5,837 nucleotides of DNA from a bacterium (lineage in GTDB: Bacteria > UBA9089 > CG2-30-40-21 > SBAY01), in contig JBFLYA010000232.1 in the NCBI GenBank assembly GCA_040757115.1, forward strand, positions 1 through 5,837, written 5' to 3'. This document shows, piece after piece, positions 1 to 5,551 of this stretch. The notes below the pieces were generated by a model that searched no databases, was not told the origin of the DNA, and saw nothing but the letters and a program-made list of their open reading frames with translations. Positions within the stretch are counted from its first letter, which is position 1. The number at the start of each line of letters is the position of its first letter. The translations under genes and the position numbers were made by a program.

Positions 1-249
1 AATAAATTATCAAAGAGCAGATTATGTTAACAAGATTTATCTCAATTTTTAGTTTTTTTAAATTTAGTTATATCTTGCTGGGGGATAGTCTGTCTTTTTT
101 TACTTGACATTATACCGCACATCTTTATCGTCAGGAAATGTCAAAAACTTTCGACCTGGATGATTAGAATTAGGCTGAGAGTTTAAACTCTATATCACCT
201 TCATCAAACCATTTTTTAGCCTCATTGTTTCTAGAGGATGTCCTAATCT
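1..249. other. No recognisable gene left of the IS256-like element
   Basis: I identify no gene in this stretch. On the plus strand, frame 2 is open from the window edge to TAG at 50-52 (ending ...DYVNKIYLNF), which could be the last 16 codons of a gene cut by the edge, but it is too short to judge. On the minus strand one short frame reads NEAKKWFDEGDIEFKLSA before a stop, and another reads RKFLTFPDDKDVRYNVK before a stop at about 100. Neither has a start or a recognised family. A perfect 14-base palindrome, AGAGTTTAAACTCT, lies at 178-191. This is the left flank of the IS256-like element and may contain the remains of the gene or element it entered. Confidence 0.4.
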
Positions 250-281
250 CTGTTGAAATTCTCTGAGCGGCCCCCTCATAT
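250..281 (+). repeat. Left terminal inverted repeat of the IS256-like element
   Basis: Begins CTGTTGAAATT and continues through AGCGG and CCCCTC. It matches the inward sequence of the opposite end (1587-1617, minus strand) at roughly 22 of 31 positions after the first base. It lies 17 bp beyond the predicted transposase stop (299-301), the close spacing expected at the 3' side of an IS256 element. Confidence 0.6.
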
Positions 282-298
282 TTTAAGCCACCTTCTTC

Positions 299-1530
299 TC
301 AAGAGATGGCAATTTTGTTTTTAAGAGTCTGGATGAGAAAAGGTATCCTTTTGAATCATTTTTCTGCCTCTATTAAAACCCTACCACTGCCCATCTGAGA
401 ACCATTGAATCATTTCTCCAACATTTTACATTCCCAGTTATATCTCTTATTCCAGAGAGAGTGCTTTCAATCACATTAGTTGTCTGTAGAGATTGGCGAA
501 GCCTCTTTGGAAGTATAAGTTCAATTACCGTAAAAGTCTCCTCTAATCCTTCACGAAGACTTGTATCCGCTCCCGGGTAATCTTGCTCAAGACGCAAAGC
601 AAGATTGCTAATAATTTTCTTTGCTGTATCCAAACTCTCACTTTGATAAGATTAACGCATACTCATCTCTACAGAGATCTGTAAGCCTTTTGGCAGATGA
701 CTCTTTACATTCTCTATTTTATGGCGTTGGCATTTCTGAATACGAACATCACCAAAAGATTCTCTCACTGCTTTATAGAGTGCCTTGGAACCATCAATTA
801 CTACAAGAGTAAATTCTTTATTCACCCTCACATCACGCTCAACCAGATTGTTATCAAGGACTGGACTACCTGGGCATTCTCTGGTGAACCTTCATATACT
901 CCTAAAACATGCTTTATATCCTCTTTGATTCACTCCTACCGCTACAACAATAGTATGTTTCCCAAAGATAACTCCATCTATGTAGAGAATACAAATATCT
1001 AACTCTTTTAGTGGTCTGCTAAGCCATTCTATAAATCTTTTGGTAGTCATAGCTACAAAACAGCCACTTATGGTACTCTTACTTGTTGCCCTTGAAACTA
1101 TTGAATGAATATTGGTCTCTAAAGAATCCCCATATCTTCTGGTACTTACCCTTATCAATATCTGATTTAGTACCCTCTCCTTAAGTGGGTCTTTATCTTT
1201 TAGATGTTCATAGGAAAGAAGAGAAAGTTCTTGTTTATTTTTTTCCCTTACTCGTGGCCTCTCTATTTGTACTTTTTGGCCTCCAAGGATTATCTCTCCT
1301 TTTGTATTACCCCAATGAAAGGCATTCCTAACTTCTTGGTGTTGATAACAAGGACCACATAAAGTATCTACATCCTCTTCAAAGAGAGCTCTTATAACCC
1401 GGAATCCTGAAGATATAGCTAACTCTAAAAACTCTGCCTTAACATCTATCGATATCTCTAATGGTATTTTTCTCTTTCCTCCTTCATAAACTTCTTGCAA
1501 TTTCTTCTGGTTTATGGTATTATTTTTCAT
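299..1530 (-). pseudogene. IS256 family (mutator-type) transposase, degraded
   Basis: DDE transposase that would cut and join the ends of its own element. The ATG at 1528-1530 is preceded by AGGAGG with 8 nt spacing. Intact reading would give about 410 codons, the usual IS256 length. All three catalytic motifs are readable: ILYIDGV (Asp 185), then VVIDGSKALYKAV with FGDVRIQKCQRHK, then TTNVIEST (Glu). Five lesions break it. A frameshift near 912 and an opposite one near 855 leave about 18 codons out of frame. A TAA at 652-654 falls in what reads as MR*SYQSESLDTAKK. A frameshift near 376-382 ends the main frame at 373. A TGA at 356-358 replaces the Trp expected in EAEKWFKRI. The natural end is TGA at 299-301. 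The family call is firm and the gene is non-functional as read. Confidence 0.88.
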
Positions 1531-1531
1531 A

Positions 1532-1601
1532 AGCGGTTCCTCCTTTTAAAGATTTTTTATCGACCCCTGATTATTATAATATATCAGAGGAGGTAACCGC
1601 T
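1532..1601 (-). promoter_or_regulatory. Leader hairpin masking the transposase ribosome binding site, with internal -10 box
   Basis: On the minus strand the leader contains AGCGGTTACCTCCT (1588-1601). It is complementary to AGGAGGAACCGCT (1532-1544) over 13 pairs with one bulged base, leaving a loop of about 43 nt. The downstream arm contains the Shine-Dalgarno sequence AGGAGG (1539-1544) and ends one base before the start codon. A TATAAT box lies in the loop (1573-1578), but no good -35 hexamer is visible upstream of it. An RNA started from this box would lack the 5' arm and keep the binding site free, whereas read-through RNA from outside would fold and mask it. The pairing is seen in the sequence; the regulatory role is inferred from IS10 and IS50, which block translation from external transcripts in this way. 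Confidence 0.55.
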
Positions 1602-1617
1602 ACTAAAATTTCAACAG
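1587..1617 (-). repeat. Right terminal inverted repeat of the IS256-like element
   Basis: On the minus strand this end reads CTGTTGAAATT, then AGCGG and CCTC, matching the end at 250-281. Its inner part doubles as the 5' arm of the leader hairpin that pairs with the transposase ribosome binding site. Confidence 0.6.
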
Positions 1618-1622
1618 TCAAC

Positions 1623-1840
1623 GGGACAATTTCAAACAGAGGGACAATGTTTTTCGCTTTACGCACTTCCCAAAGAAAAAGTCATAGAAGTGCTCCAACG
1701 TTTAGTTGAAGGTAATGGTATTAGAGCTCCAGAGCGTATCACTGGGTTGAGTAAAGATACGGTCAACTCGTTATTAGATAAGGTAGCACAACATATAGAG
1801 AAGGTTTCTGAGTTAATTCTCAAAGACATTGAAGCTAAAG
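1623..1840 (+). pseudogene. IS1-like transposase, N-terminal helix-turn-helix fragment
   Basis: The clearest part is frame 1 from about 1657 to 1840: YALPKEKVIEVLQRLVEG followed by NGIRAPERITGLSKDTVNSL. This is the DNA-binding helix-turn-helix typical of IS1-like transposases (compare the 'EGCGTRATSRLVGVDKNTV' stretch in the other IS1-like element here). Upstream, frame 3 reads SNRGTMFFALRTS, which fits the segment just before this region, so a frameshift near 1665-1675 is likely. The zinc-ribbon N-terminus is missing where the IS256-like end begins. The whole catalytic domain is missing after about 1840, where the sequence switches to IS66. The GTG at 1690 is the first usable start in frame 1 but is probably not the original start. 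This is a relic with no expected activity. Confidence 0.65.
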
Positions 1841-1841
1841 A

Positions 1842-2525
1842 ATCCTCATTAGTTTTGGTGTTTTTACAAATAAATTACTTACCTATTATACCATAGATAG
1901 ATCAAGGGGTTCTCCAGTCATCAAGAAAGTTCTTGGTAAAGTATTTGGGAGTGTTTTGATCTGTGATTTTTTCAGTGCCGATGGGAAGATAGTCGCCTGG
2001 GCTAAACAGAGGTATATTGTGCATTTATTTGGTGATTTAGAAGAGATATCCACCAAGAATAAAAGAATCCTGAATGGTTTAAGTTTAGAAAGAAACTTAA
2101 ACCATTACTAAAGGATGCTCTGCGTCTTTCTAATAAGCAGAAAGAAATAGAACCCAATGTTTATATGTCAAAGAGCAATAACTTGCATAAGCGACTTGAG
2201 ATAATATACAACCAAGAATATAATGATGCTGACTGCAAGCGTTTGGCTAAACGACTCATGAGATACAAAGATGAAATATTCACCTTTGTAGATCATCCTC
2301 AAGTAAGTGCCCACAACAACCATGCTGAAAGACAGATAAGACCCGCAGTCATTATGAGAAAAAACTCTTATTGTAACCGTTCTCACCAAAGTGCTGATAC
2401 CCAAGCAATATTAATGTCAATATTTAGGACATTACATCCTCGCCAGATTGGTCCTATTTCTGCATTAAGTAATTCACTTTCTGAATGGATCAAAACAGGG
2501 AATGTTATCCCATTGTCCAATATTT
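1842..2525 (+). pseudogene. IS66 family transposase, C-terminal catalytic part, interrupted
   Basis: Pieces of an IS66 DDE transposase in order. The first is WCF/TNKLLTYYTIDRSRG, crossing a frameshift near 1863. Then comes SPVIKKVLGKVFGSVLICDF with FSADGK (second catalytic Asp; the usual FSAY has become FSAD). A second frameshift lies in the A-rich stretch 2059-2066. The frame then continues as NPEWFKFRKKLKPLL through to SAHNNHAERQIRPAVIMRK (catalytic Glu) and AILMSIFRTLHPRQ. The last continuous piece is open from 2165 and runs into the inserted IS1-like element at 2526. Full IS66 transposases are around 500 residues and the N-terminal third or more is missing, replaced by the IS1-like fragment. 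A TAG at 1850-1852 stands where Trp is expected. Family call firm, gene dead. Confidence 0.82.
2518..2525 (+). repeat. Target-site duplication, left copy (CAATATTT)
   Basis: CAATATTT lies immediately left of the GGTGGTGTCTG tip of the IS1-like element and is repeated in the same orientation immediately right of the other tip (3796-3803). IS1-family elements typically duplicate 8-9 bp, so this supports both the family and the exact boundaries. A 9-bp reading, CCAATATTT, is possible if the right tip is one base shorter. Confidence 0.85.
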
Positions 2526-2546
2526 GGTGGTGTCTGAAAATAGCTA
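2526..2546 (+). repeat. Left terminal inverted repeat of the IS1-like element
   Basis: Begins GGTGGTGTCTGAAA and ends AGCTA. It matches the inward sequence at 3775-3795 at 19 of 21 positions, the two differences being adjacent at repeat positions 15-16. Confidence 0.88.
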
Positions 2547-3314
2547 GTCTCCTCTAACTGAATAGGTAAGCCATTCCTCTATACTCCAAACATGGTCAGT
2601 TAGTCCAGCAGCCATGGCCGGAGTTCGCTTCTGCCAGTATCCCTCTATGTCCTTTATTCGTAATGTTCGCACTACCCAACAAAAATTGTAGCTGAATCCA
2701 ATGAAGTAAGAGATTGCATTATGTAGATTCCAGTCCTTCGAAAAGCAATAAGTCTTACGCTTCTTTCGTGAGTTCTTCCCACGATCCGTACCATTGTTTC
2801 GTTCCACAAATGAGGTATTAATTGTAGTACTAACCCTAAACCGTGCAAGCAATCTCTCCAACAATTTCACTGTGCCAAATACAATCGTTTTCACCACTTT
2901 GACTACACGACCTTTCTCCCGCTTTTTGCTCACTGTAGCATAACACAAATCCTCTGGCATTTTTTTCTCAGGCTTTGAGGAATTTCCCAAATCACCATCT
3001 TCAAATGGCTCTATTTCATAACTATAACTTTGTTCAATGGCGCAAGTGTATGCTGAATAATCATCACTGGTAATTAACAAATCTGTTCGTCCACCTGTCC
3101 GCTTTTTGACATCTTCAACCACCTGACACCAGTTTTCTTTTGTCCGCTTCCCAGACACCAGACTTAACAAAAGACGATGTTCAGGGTCTACGGCAGTATG
3201 GTCTCCCTCATCACCTCGAAAATAATCCAGAGGATCTTCCTGATTACAATTAGTTTCCTTTTTTGATACAAATCCCCACTTCTCATCAAGTTGTATCTCT
3301 TTAGTCTGAGGGGG
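2544..3314 (-). CDS. IS1-like transposase, catalytic part (orfB frame)
   Basis: DDE catalytic domain of the IS1-like element. The frame opens just after a stop at 3324-3326 and has no convincing start of its own, so it is presumably expressed joined to orfA. Reading from the T5C5 run: PPQTKEIQLDEKWGFVSKK gives the first catalytic Asp (3285-3287). LLITSDDYSAY gives the second (about 3063-3065, if the first Asp of the pair is used). SFVERNNGTDR gives the Glu (about 2802-2804), followed by RKKRKTYCFSKDW and FSYNFCWVVRTLR. This layout is the IS1 pattern (DE.W, T/SD...AY, ER.N...R). No internal stop or further frameshift is seen over about 256 codons, so the domain looks intact. A TTG at 3168-3170 could initiate a shorter product, but that would lose the first Asp. 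Confidence 0.78.
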   Translation of the reverse strand, partial: PPQTKEIQLDEKWGFVSKKETNCNQEDPLDYFRGDEGDHTAVDPEHRLLLSLVSGKRTKENWCQVVEDVKKRTGGRTDLLITSDDYSAYTCAIEQSYSYEIEPFEDGDLGNSSKPEKKMPEDLCYATVSKKREKGRVVKVVKTIVFGTVKLLERLLARFRVSTTINTSFVERNNGTDRGKNSRKKRKTYCFSKDWNLHNAISYFIGFSYNFCWVVRTLRIKDIEGYWQKRTPAMAAGLTDHVWSIEEWLTYSVRGD

Positions 3315-3660
3315 AAAAAGCCACTAATTCATCATGCACCTTCTTAGCATAATCTCCAGCTAATCGTGCATATCGAGTTACTGTGTTTTTGTCCACTCCC
3401 ACCAACCGGCTGGTGGCACGCGTCCCACAACCCTCCTGAATATGTTTCATTACCGATATTACCACTTCTGCTGGCAATCGTGCATAATTCAACATTGTTC
3501 CTTTTCGCTCCGAAAAATGAGCACCGCAACTCGGACAATAAATCAGCCGAATCCGTTTCCCTTTTCCACTCCATCCAGAGAAAGAAAGATTTTCTTTACC
3601 GCGAATATTGTAATTCGGACAAGAAAAATTCTGACAACAAAAATGTTCTATTGGATGCAT
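3301..3660 (-). CDS. IS1-like transposase, DNA-binding part (orfA frame)
   Basis: 119 residues from ATG 3658-3660, chosen because GGAG lies 8 nt upstream on the minus strand; a longer upstream frame (to 3717) lacks this. The zinc-ribbon-like N-terminus has Cys 8, 9 and 14 and the pair Cys42-x2-Cys45 (YCPSCGAHFS). It is followed by ERKGTMLNYARLP and a helix-turn-helix at about residues 65-100 (EGCGTRATSRLVGVDKNTV). The frame ends FSPSD* at TAA 3301-3303. The next expected residues (QTKEIQLDEKW) lie in the +1 frame, entered at a TTTTTCCCCC run (3310-3319). With one C fewer, orfA and orfB would be a single frame of about 370 codons. The protein should bind the element ends; alone, as in IS1 InsA, it might act as a repressor (inference from IS1). 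Confidence 0.78.
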   Translation of the reverse strand: MHPIEHFCCQNFSCPNYNIRGKENLSFSGWSGKGKRIRLIYCPSCGAHFSERKGTMLNYARLPAEVVISVMKHIQEGCGTRATSRLVGVDKNTVTRYARLAGDYAKKVHDELVAFSPSD

Positions 3661-3741
3661 CGTTTTCTCTCCTTTGTAAAATTTCGGTACCCCAAACCTC
3701 GCTCCTGATAGACCCACAAGTTAGTCTTGAATACTTACCTT

Positions 3742-3770
3742 ATTATAATTATCGAGACGATGCATCCTAA
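3742..3770 (-). promoter_or_regulatory. Possible promoter of the IS1-like transposase
   Basis: On the minus strand a perfect TATAAT (3742-3747) lies 17 bp downstream of TTAGGA (3765-3770), which matches TTGACA at only three of six positions. It sits inside the element between the right terminal repeat and the orfA start at 3660, where a transposase promoter is expected. The -10 is strong and the -35 weak. Confidence 0.4.
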
Positions 3771-3774
3771 ACTT

Positions 3775-3795
3775 TAGCTTGTTTCAGACACCACC
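3775..3795 (-). repeat. Right terminal inverted repeat of the IS1-like element
   Basis: On the minus strand it reads GGTGGTGTCTGAAACAAGCT from 3795, matching 2526-2546 at 19 of 21 positions. It is directly followed by the second CAATATTT copy. Confidence 0.88.
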
Positions 3796-3803
3796 CAATA
3801 TTT
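3796..3803 (+). repeat. Target-site duplication, right copy (CAATATTT)
   Basis: Same-orientation copy of the octamer at 2518-2525, immediately outside the right tip of the IS1-like element. Confidence 0.85.
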
Positions 3804-3838
3804 CACTTCAGATGGTTAAATCGTTACTTTTATTTTAA
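3796..3838 (+). pseudogene. Possible C-terminal tail of the interrupted IS66 transposase
   Basis: If the IS1-like element and one copy of its 8-bp duplication are removed, the IS66 frame reads through the target as GNVIPLSN-ISLQMVKSLLLF and stops at TAA 3836-3838. The frame continuity is seen in the sequence. Whether these last residues are IS66 protein or chance readthrough into the flanking PHP gene, which ends at 3816, cannot be told. The overlap of about 20 bp suggests the IS66 relic is truncated against the chromosomal gene. Confidence 0.35.
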
Positions 3839-5348
3839 TTGGATTAGAATAAAACCATTTATCTGTCGAAGACTTACCTCGAATCCTTACATAAAAATCA
3901 TTGTCAAAATTTGTAATTTTGTAGTTCATGATAAGATAACCATCTTTTTCTATCCAGTCTTTTGAAGTAAATACTTTTGTCAATTTTGGTTTCCCAGAAA
4001 TATTTGAGATGAGTTCAATTTTAGTTATTTCTTCATTAAATCTTACTTTAATAGATACCACAACAGGATCTCTATTTTTAATCTGTAACACTTCACCCAT
4101 CATAACTCCACTCATCATCTCAGAGGAAACTGTAAACTCTAAATCTGTAATTATATCTCCATGGACACAATACATACAACCACGTCGCAATCCTTTTATT
4201 ACACCTTCATAACTCTTTGTCGGACAAAAGACATATGTCTTTGAATATTCACCCGGATAATAATTAAAAAAAGGATTATGGAAATCACTTTCAACACGAA
4301 TCCAGAAATTTCTCTCCTCACTTAAGAGAATATCCCAAGTACCACCAATTTCACCCACCATTGGATCATAACCATCAATTAAATCATATCCTGGAATATG
4401 AATCTTCTGATAGCCTGGTGCCCCTGCAAATCCTATAAATACATCCCCCACCTTATCATACGCTCTTAATTCTTCAATCGTGTAAAGGCCAATTCTACTA
4501 GGATGGTTTAGACTACAAATTGGTAATACTCCATTAGCCCTTTGAGAATTAAGCCATCTTAATCCTTCTATTGCATCATTAAGTTCTGTTTTACCAGAAA
4601 CAAGACTATCATAGTTAAGCCTAAATTTTTTTATTATTTCATGTTCATTAGGGACATTGGTCACAAGTATAGTAGCATGTTCACCAGCAGGAATGTTCCA
4701 TTCCATCCCATCAAAGATTACTATGTCAGGACAGGTAAATCTTGCATTTTTTATTGCTTGATAATAACTTAAAGTCCCAATTTCAGCCTCTCCATGAGGT
4801 GTAATTGCGATAAAGTCACAGCCAAAAAATTTTGCTTTTTTAACAATTTCTGTTTCAGGATAATCTCCCTCACTCATAACTGTATGCACATGTATATCTC
4901 CCATTAACCATACTCCTTTATCATACCAAGGTAATTTACTTTCTCCTCTTTGCCAATGCCTAATAAATAATTTTCCAGAGGCATAAGTGCAGACTGGAGG
5001 ATTAATTCCATCATCAATTATACCATAAATATAGTAGTTTCCTTCTGAAATATCTGAAGTATTCCAAAGATAAATATTAGTATTTTCATCTTCGTCTATA
5101 TTTTTGACTATTAAGGTTGCATTAAAGGTTCCGGTATTATCTTTGTTAAAGTAAAGGGCAATTTTTGCATTATTATCTGGATCACTATCATCCCAACTAA
5201 TGATATAGGATTCATCTGCTTCTCCTCCTGGAGCAAAAGGAGTAATAATAGTCATAGATGGTTGGATGTTGGTTCCCATTACTTTTGTTACAAAAAGTAT
5301 TCCCCCAATAATGATTATTATACTTAATAAATATCTACTTATTTTCAT
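3816..5348 (-). CDS. Secreted PHP-domain metallohydrolase (CehA/McbA-like) with N-terminal beta domain
   Basis: 510 residues and the only intact chromosomal gene here. Residues 1-25 form a signal peptide (MKISRY, then a hydrophobic run of Leu and Ile to about 20, then VMG), so the protein is exported. Residues about 28-130 look like a beta-sandwich domain: SWDDSDPDNNAKIALYFNKD, NIYLWNTSDISEG and YYIYGIIDDG are typical of exoproteins in IS-rich environmental bacteria. The PHP metallohydrolase domain spans about 145-400, with probable metal ligands GDIHVHT (His153, His155), ITPHGE (His185), GMEW (Glu216), GEHATIL (His224), NHP (His282) and SDFHNP (Asp355, His357). Then come YSKTYVF and CVHGDIITDLEF, usual in CehA/McbA relatives. 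Residues about 405-510 form a beta-rich tail. The family hydrolyses phosphoester or other ester and amide bonds; the substrate is unknown. No Shine-Dalgarno is visible at the ATG. It stands alone, with no operon partners. Confidence 0.87.
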   Translation of the reverse strand: MKISRYLLSIIIIIGGILFVTKVMGTNIQPSMTIITPFAPGGEADESYIISWDDSDPDNNAKIALYFNKDNTGTFNATLIVKNIDEDENTNIYLWNTSDISEGNYYIYGIIDDGINPPVCTYASGKLFIRHWQRGESKLPWYDKGVWLMGDIHVHTVMSEGDYPETEIVKKAKFFGCDFIAITPHGEAEIGTLSYYQAIKNARFTCPDIVIFDGMEWNIPAGEHATILVTNVPNEHEIIKKFRLNYDSLVSGKTELNDAIEGLRWLNSQRANGVLPICSLNHPSRIGLYTIEELRAYDKVGDVFIGFAGAPGYQKIHIPGYDLIDGYDPMVGEIGGTWDILLSEERNFWIRVESDFHNPFFNYYPGEYSKTYVFCPTKSYEGVIKGLRRGCMYCVHGDIITDLEFTVSSEMMSGVMMGEVLQIKNRDPVVVSIKVRFNEEITKIELISNISGKPKLTKVFTSKDWIEKDGYLIMNYKITNFDNDFYVRIRGKSSTDKWFYSNPIKIKVTI

Positions 5349-5359
5349 TTTATTTTCAT
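5338..5359 (-). promoter_or_regulatory. Tandem start-region repeat with a five-codon overlapping minicistron
   Basis: On the minus strand ATGAAAATAA occurs twice, 11 bp apart. The upstream copy (ATG at 5357-5359) encodes only Met-Lys-Ile-Lys and then TGA, which overlaps the PHP gene ATG (5346-5348) as ATGA. A weak AGAG lies about 7 nt before the upstream ATG, while the real start has none. Coupled initiation is possible but unproven; the duplication could equally be neutral slippage in AT-rich DNA. Confidence 0.3.
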
Positions 5360-5398
5360 TGAAAGTCTCTAAAGTTATAAAGTTATTATGTACATTCT

Positions 5399-5551
5399 AC
5401 TAGTGCTCTGTCGCCATTCAAATGATTGATTGGCCGTTGTCCCCGCTGGCGGGGGTAGGGGGGTGGATTCTTCTATTTCAGATTTCATATTCCACCCCCT
5501 TAATCCCCCCGCCAGCGGGGCACATCAATTGAGTAGCGACAGAGCACTAGT
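5399..5551. mobile_element. Non-autonomous IS630-type element (MITE) A
   Basis: About 150 bp bounded by a perfect 16-bp inverted repeat: ACTAGTGCTCTGTCGC at 5399-5414 and its complement at 5536-5551. It encodes no protein. The right-end 28 bases (5523-5550) match the complement of the end of the adjacent IS630 element (5697-5724) at 26 of 28 positions. This indicates a shortened derivative mobilised by that kind of transposase. TA in the CTAG at each end fits the TA target preference of IS630/Tc1-like transposases. The interior holds a GC-rich palindrome. It lies 50 bp upstream of the PHP gene start and may affect that gene's expression. Confidence 0.72.
5441..5520. repeat. GC-rich long inverted repeat inside MITE A
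   Basis: Left arm CCCCGCTGGCGGGGG, then TA and GGGGGGTGGA (5441-5467). Right arm TCCACCCCC, then TTAAT and CCCCCCGCCAGCGGGG (5491-5520). The arms pair over about 25 bases with a small internal loop, leaving a loop of about 23 nt. Each arm is also nearly self-complementary (CCCCGC-TG-GCGGGG), so two small hairpins or one long one can form. Its G+C is far above that of the AT-rich surroundings, suggesting an independent dispersed repeat captured in the element. A strong RNA hairpin here could also stop or slow transcription. Confidence 0.75.

Larger units (their letters stand above)
250..1617 (-). mobile_element. Decayed IS256-family insertion sequence
   Basis: A unit of about 1.37 kb, normal for IS256-family elements, holding a single transposase gene on the minus strand. 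The boundaries are set by imperfect inverted repeats. Reading inward from 250 on the plus strand and from 1617 on the minus strand, both ends begin CTGTTGAAATT and later share AGCGG and CCTC. About 22 of 31 positions match after the first base. No target-site duplication is visible outside these boundaries (left flank ends CCTAATCT, right flank begins TCAACGGG). The insertion is therefore old, or a flank has been rearranged. The transposase is broken, so the copy can move only if a related transposase acts in trans. The exact outer tips are uncertain by a few bases. Confidence 0.72.
2526..3795 (-). mobile_element. IS1-like insertion sequence inserted in the IS66 remnant
   Basis: A 1270-bp element bounded by inverted repeats and an 8-bp direct duplication. 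The left end reads GGTGGTGTCTGAAAATAGCTA (2526 inward; last base shown is 2546). The right end, minus strand from 3795, is identical for the first 14 bases and matches at 19 of 21. The GGTG tip resembles that of E. coli IS1 (GGTGATGCTG). Both transposase frames lie on the minus strand and fill the element; orfB stops 18 bp inside the left end. It splits the IS66 transposase fragment. The clean ends and duplication make it the youngest insertion in the window. Confidence 0.88.

Noticed and set aside
104-128. TTGACA at 104-109 as a plus-strand promoter
   Set aside because: No -10 hexamer at 16-18 bp spacing and no gene downstream on that strand.
697-1002. Plus-strand open frame of about 101 codons
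   Set aside because: It lies antisense to the IS256 transposase, whose minus-strand reading shows clear family motifs. No ribosome binding site and no recognisable product.
2168-2404. Minus-strand open frame of 78 codons
   Set aside because: Antisense shadow of the IS66 catalytic segment containing NNHAERQIRPAV.
2519-2546. A 28-bp terminal inverted repeat for the IS1-like element
   Set aside because: The outer seven bases belong to the duplicated target; AATATT is palindromic and only mimics an extended inverted repeat. The true tip is GGTGG at 2526.
3366-3770. Plus-strand open frame of about 134 codons, and a second overlapping one at 3442-3708
   Set aside because: Both are antisense to the IS1-like orfA, which has zinc-ribbon and helix-turn-helix motifs and a ribosome binding site. 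The plus-strand products match nothing known.
4009-4212. Plus-strand open frame of 67 codons
   Set aside because: Antisense to the intact PHP metallohydrolase, with no supporting start signal.
5441-5467. G-quadruplex in the G-rich arm
   Set aside because: Only two long G tracts and short flanking GG pairs are present; the long palindrome explains the sequence better.
5441-5520. Rho-independent terminator of a gene
   Set aside because: No T tract follows either arm and no gene runs into it. The PHP gene reads away from it.
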